Assembly: GCA_965262425.1 (NCBI GenBank)
Contig: OZ253536.1
Span: 2,666,001-2,730,000 of the forward strand
Length of the DNA: 64,000 nt
Direction: 5' to 3'
Source: CAZOZZ01 sp965262425
Lineage (GTDB): Bacteria; Acidobacteriota; Terriglobia; 20CM-2-55-15
Part shown: in pieces, positions 61,843 to 64,000 of the stretch
Position numbering within the stretch: position 1 is the first letter of the stretch
Layout of the letters: each line of letters starts with the position of its first letter
The notes under the pieces: model-generated
Seen by the model: the letters and a program-made list of their open reading frames with translations, nothing else
Databases searched by the model: none
What the model was told of the DNA's origin: nothing
Translations under genes and position numbers: made by a program

Positions 61843-64000
61843 ATGAAAATCCTCATCCTGCTTCTGCTGGCCAATTTCCCGGCCGGGATTCTCGAAGACC
61901 GCAACGGGGACGGCGTCACCGATTACGTCAACGCGAAAATCTATGTCGCCGACGATCCAACCCCGTCCGAACTGAGCGCGGCCGCTAACATCGCGGCAAG
62001 ACTCGCCTTTGAATCGCTGTCGATCGACCTACCGATTGGATTTCCGATCTCAAGTTTTTCCACCAACGACACGTCCGTCGCGATCGTCGTCGGTCGAGCC
62101 GCGTCCCGGTTCGCTGGCGGTCAATCCGAGGGAGTGATCGATAGCACGGACGGAACCCGCCGCGTGATCGCCATACCGTCCGTGCTCGAAGCAGAGGAAT
62201 GGGCCGCTTCGCTGGAGATTCCACAGCCCGAACCGGGTGAGGAGGCTGAAGAGGAGGAAGTAGAGGGAGAGGAGGAAGAAGACACATCAGACAAGCCGGT
62301 CGACGAAAATCTGGGGGCCAAAAGCTATTCGCTGGCCCGACTCTACACTCCCGACGGACTATTTGGAGATTCGGACAAGAACTTCATACCCGACACGATG
62401 GAAACGACCATCTATCTCGGGCCGGACACCTCGTCGATACGGGTTATCGATCTCGGGGCTCGAATCGGGCTGGAAACGACGGGTTTGAGGCTTCCACTCG
62501 TCGTGGTCGCCGACGAAGAACAGACACCTCAGAATCCCGTCCTGATCGGCATGACCAATCCTCACGTCCGGAAACTGATCGAAGACGAAAAGTTCTCGCC
62601 ATCTCTCCGGGGAGGACAGGGACGTGTGGAGGTCGTCGTAAACGCGTTCAAGAAAGACCACAGGGCTCTGGTTCTCGTCGGAGGCGATGCCCCTGGCGAG
62701 GATCGCGTGATCGAGCACGTCGCCGAAAGGCTTCCCTATGCCTGGGATTACGGGAAAGACAACCTGCATCTGGTCAAGATCGAGGACGACCTCAGACGGT
62801 TTTTTTCTCTTCGTTCTCCCGAAGCGCAGGCGTCGGCGGCTCTGTATAAGGCACGACGGATGGCCGCGAAACTGGAAGGCAAGGATCTGGAATTCGCCGA
62901 GCTCAAGGTCTTTATCGAACGGGGCGGTGACGAGGTCCTCGAGCACATCCGGAACGAATTTCCCAGCTTCACGGTTACGGCCGCCAACATCGACGTGATG
63001 TCGGCCGAACCGGTTTTCGAAGAAACGTTCAGCATCCCATGGGAAGTGGCCGACGTACGGGAGATGATCTCTTCGAAGCTGCTTGCAGAAGTGCATTCCG
63101 GTGCGGCTGTTCGGCTCGAAGTGCGTGTGAGCGAATCGCCCGAAATAAGGGCCCAACTACATACGGAGCTACGCGACGCGCTCCTCGGTCGGGGAGCCGA
63201 TCCGGAAAACACGGAAGTCCGGGTACTGTCCGCCTACAAACAAGGTTACAGCTGGATCAACGATATTCTCAAGCCGCAGCTCGGCAACGCTTCGGAAATC
63301 AAAATCTACTTCCGGGAACTGGAACCGGAAGGATGGCAGACGATCGAATCGCCCATACGCTGGCTGCAGGAACTGTTTCCCGTCGACGAGGTACTCGCAC
63401 GTGATCTGGACATTCCACTCGAGAACATCACGTTCGAGAAAACAACCGCAGGCCCGATCTACCGAGTCGAGGCTGAGGATTCGGAAGGCCGTCGTTTCTT
63501 GAACGAGTCCTTCGATCCGCAATTTGTCTTCCGGCCGATGTTCGACAAGTTTCCGCAGTACGAACAAGTCCGCGTGACGACCGGCTGGGTACACGCCCGT
63601 ATCGACGGATTGACACTCCTGGACGAACGCGTCAAGACCGACCCGGAACGATTCTGGGACGAATTTCAGCAGCGCGTGTTCGGGCAGATACATGACTATG
63701 TCCTCGAGTTGTACGAAGGCAAACCCCGAGCCCGCTGGGCTCCCTACTTCGGTGCGCTAGAAGTGGACCTGTGGATGAGCGAACCCAACTACAGAATCGG
63801 TATCGACGAAGAACAGATCTCCTCGCTAGAGGCCGTTCACGAAGACATCTTCTTCGAAACCCTGCTCTTCTTCGACCTGATCGGACAGTACTACGCGGGC
63901 GAACGCCTCACTTATCCGGGGCGCGTGATTCCCCGCATTCGCCCCTCGCGCGAAGGTACGGCCGGGACGGCGCGCATCCGGTTTACGGGCAAACAGGGTC
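61843..64000 (+). CDS. large secreted protein with calcium-loop-like and acidic segments (3' end beyond window)
   Basis: Open for 719 codons to the window edge. A short hydrophobic signal (ILILLLLANFPAGI) is followed by a DxDGxxD-like loop (EDRNGDGVTDYVNAKIYVAD) and a second one (FGDSDKNFIPDTMETTIYLG), each starting a similar alpha/beta unit (AANIAARLAFESLSIDLPIG; LGARIGLETTGLRLPLVVVA). Between them is a run of acidic residues (GEEAEEEEVEGEEEEDTSD). The rest is soluble mixed alpha/beta. I do not recognise the family; a peptidase-like or cell-surface role is possible. The ATG at 61843 begins the hydrophobic segment. Confidence 0.65.
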   Translation, partial: MKILILLLLANFPAGILEDRNGDGVTDYVNAKIYVADDPTPSELSAAANIAARLAFESLSIDLPIGFPISSFSTNDTSVAIVVGRAASRFAGGQSEGVIDSTDGTRRVIAIPSVLEAEEWAASLEIPQPEPGEEAEEEEVEGEEEEDTSDKPVDENLGAKSYSLARLYTPDGLFGDSDKNFIPDTMETTIYLGPDTSSIRVIDLGARIGLETTGLRLPLVVVADEEQTPQNPVLIGMTNPHVRKLIEDEKFSPSLRGGQGRVEVVVNAFKKDHRALVLVGGDAPGEDRVIEHVAERLPYAWDYGKDNLHLVKIEDDLRRFFSLRSPEAQASAALYKARRMAAKLEGKDLEFAELKVFIERGGDEVLEHIRNEFPSFTVTAANIDVMSAEPVFEETFSIPWEVADVREMISSKLLAEVHSGAAVRLEVRVSESPEIRAQLHTELRDALLGRGADPENTEVRVLSAYKQGYSWINDILKPQLGNASEIKIYFRELEPEGWQTIESPIRWLQELFPVDEVLARDLDIPLENITFEKTTAGPIYRVEAEDSEGRRFLNESFDPQFVFRPMFDKFPQYEQVRVTTGWVHARIDGLTLLDERVKTDPERFWDEFQQRVFGQIHDYVLELYEGKPRARWAPYFGALEVDLWMSEPNYRIGIDEEQISSLEAVHEDIFFETLLFFDLIGQYYAGERLTYPGRVIPRIRPSREGTAGTARIRFTGKQG

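Overview
The window reads as a chromosomal segment of an Acidobacteriota member (class unresolved). Two very large MacB/FtsX-type 'ADOP' permeases, one headed by a PadR regulator, are the strongest taxonomic marker; futalosine-type menaquinone synthesis (MqnE), a Tat/lipoprotein FAD enzyme and many secreted proteins of low recognisability fit. Coding density is high, GC is roughly 60 percent, and intergenic spaces are rich in short palindromic repeats. I saw no tRNA, rRNA or CRISPR array.

Layout. 1-7260: a membrane-fused aminopropyltransferase (spermidine-synthase fold), a Tat-exported FAD amine-oxidase-like protein, a divergent polytopic membrane protein, a PspA / YbjN-like / J-domain operon and a two-TM potassium channel with a cytosolic TrkA module. 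Together they look like a variant of the polyamine-PspA-ion-channel envelope-stress neighbourhood; this is the most interesting candidate system. 7402-12292: a membrane M50B peptidase, an unknown membrane protein, and a PadR/ADOP pair. 12417-23520: an accessory island holding an IS91-family pseudogene, an ECF sigma gene with a one-base frameshift plus its membrane partner, an SDR, and the wreck of a contractile-injection (eCIS) baseplate locus (tube, LysM hub, VgrG, PAAR, gp25). The VgrG gene is split by a 317-bp MITE and a 2.07-kb IS; removing both with one target copy each restores a perfect 596-codon frame. A 1.9-kb group II intron sits in an intergenic repeat.

23532-31031: a small unknown protein, a radical SAM/SPASM plus methyltransferase pair, MqnE, an acyl-CoA dehydrogenase, a thioredoxin-like protein and a class V aminotransferase. 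31062-36245: a secreted protein gene damaged by three independent events (an IS1380 element in its stop codon, the third MITE copy, and an in-frame TGA). 36305-51466: housekeeping genes (thrC-lon, MFS, DRG-like GTPase, HtrA-like protease, MBL hydrolases, YciA-like thioesterase, 5'-3' exonuclease, CinA-like protein, M24 peptidase, CbpA-like DnaJ, YgfZ). 51621-64000: a SYLF protein, an alpha/beta hydrolase/M24 pair, flavin reductase/deoxyhypusine-synthase-like pair, a second ADOP gene broken by a 253-bp tandem duplication, a DUF1015 protein, a Gfo/Idh/MocA oxidoreductase and a secreted protein running off the right edge.

Mobile DNA dominates the novelty: three identical-length copies of an ISL3-like MITE with 8-bp target duplications, an IS with TTAA duplications, an IS1380 with CTAA duplications, a group II intron with both ends resolved by host-repeat continuity, and at least three further families of palindromic intergenic repeats. 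The number of single-event lesions suggests either active genome decay or some assembly error; both possibilities are flagged.
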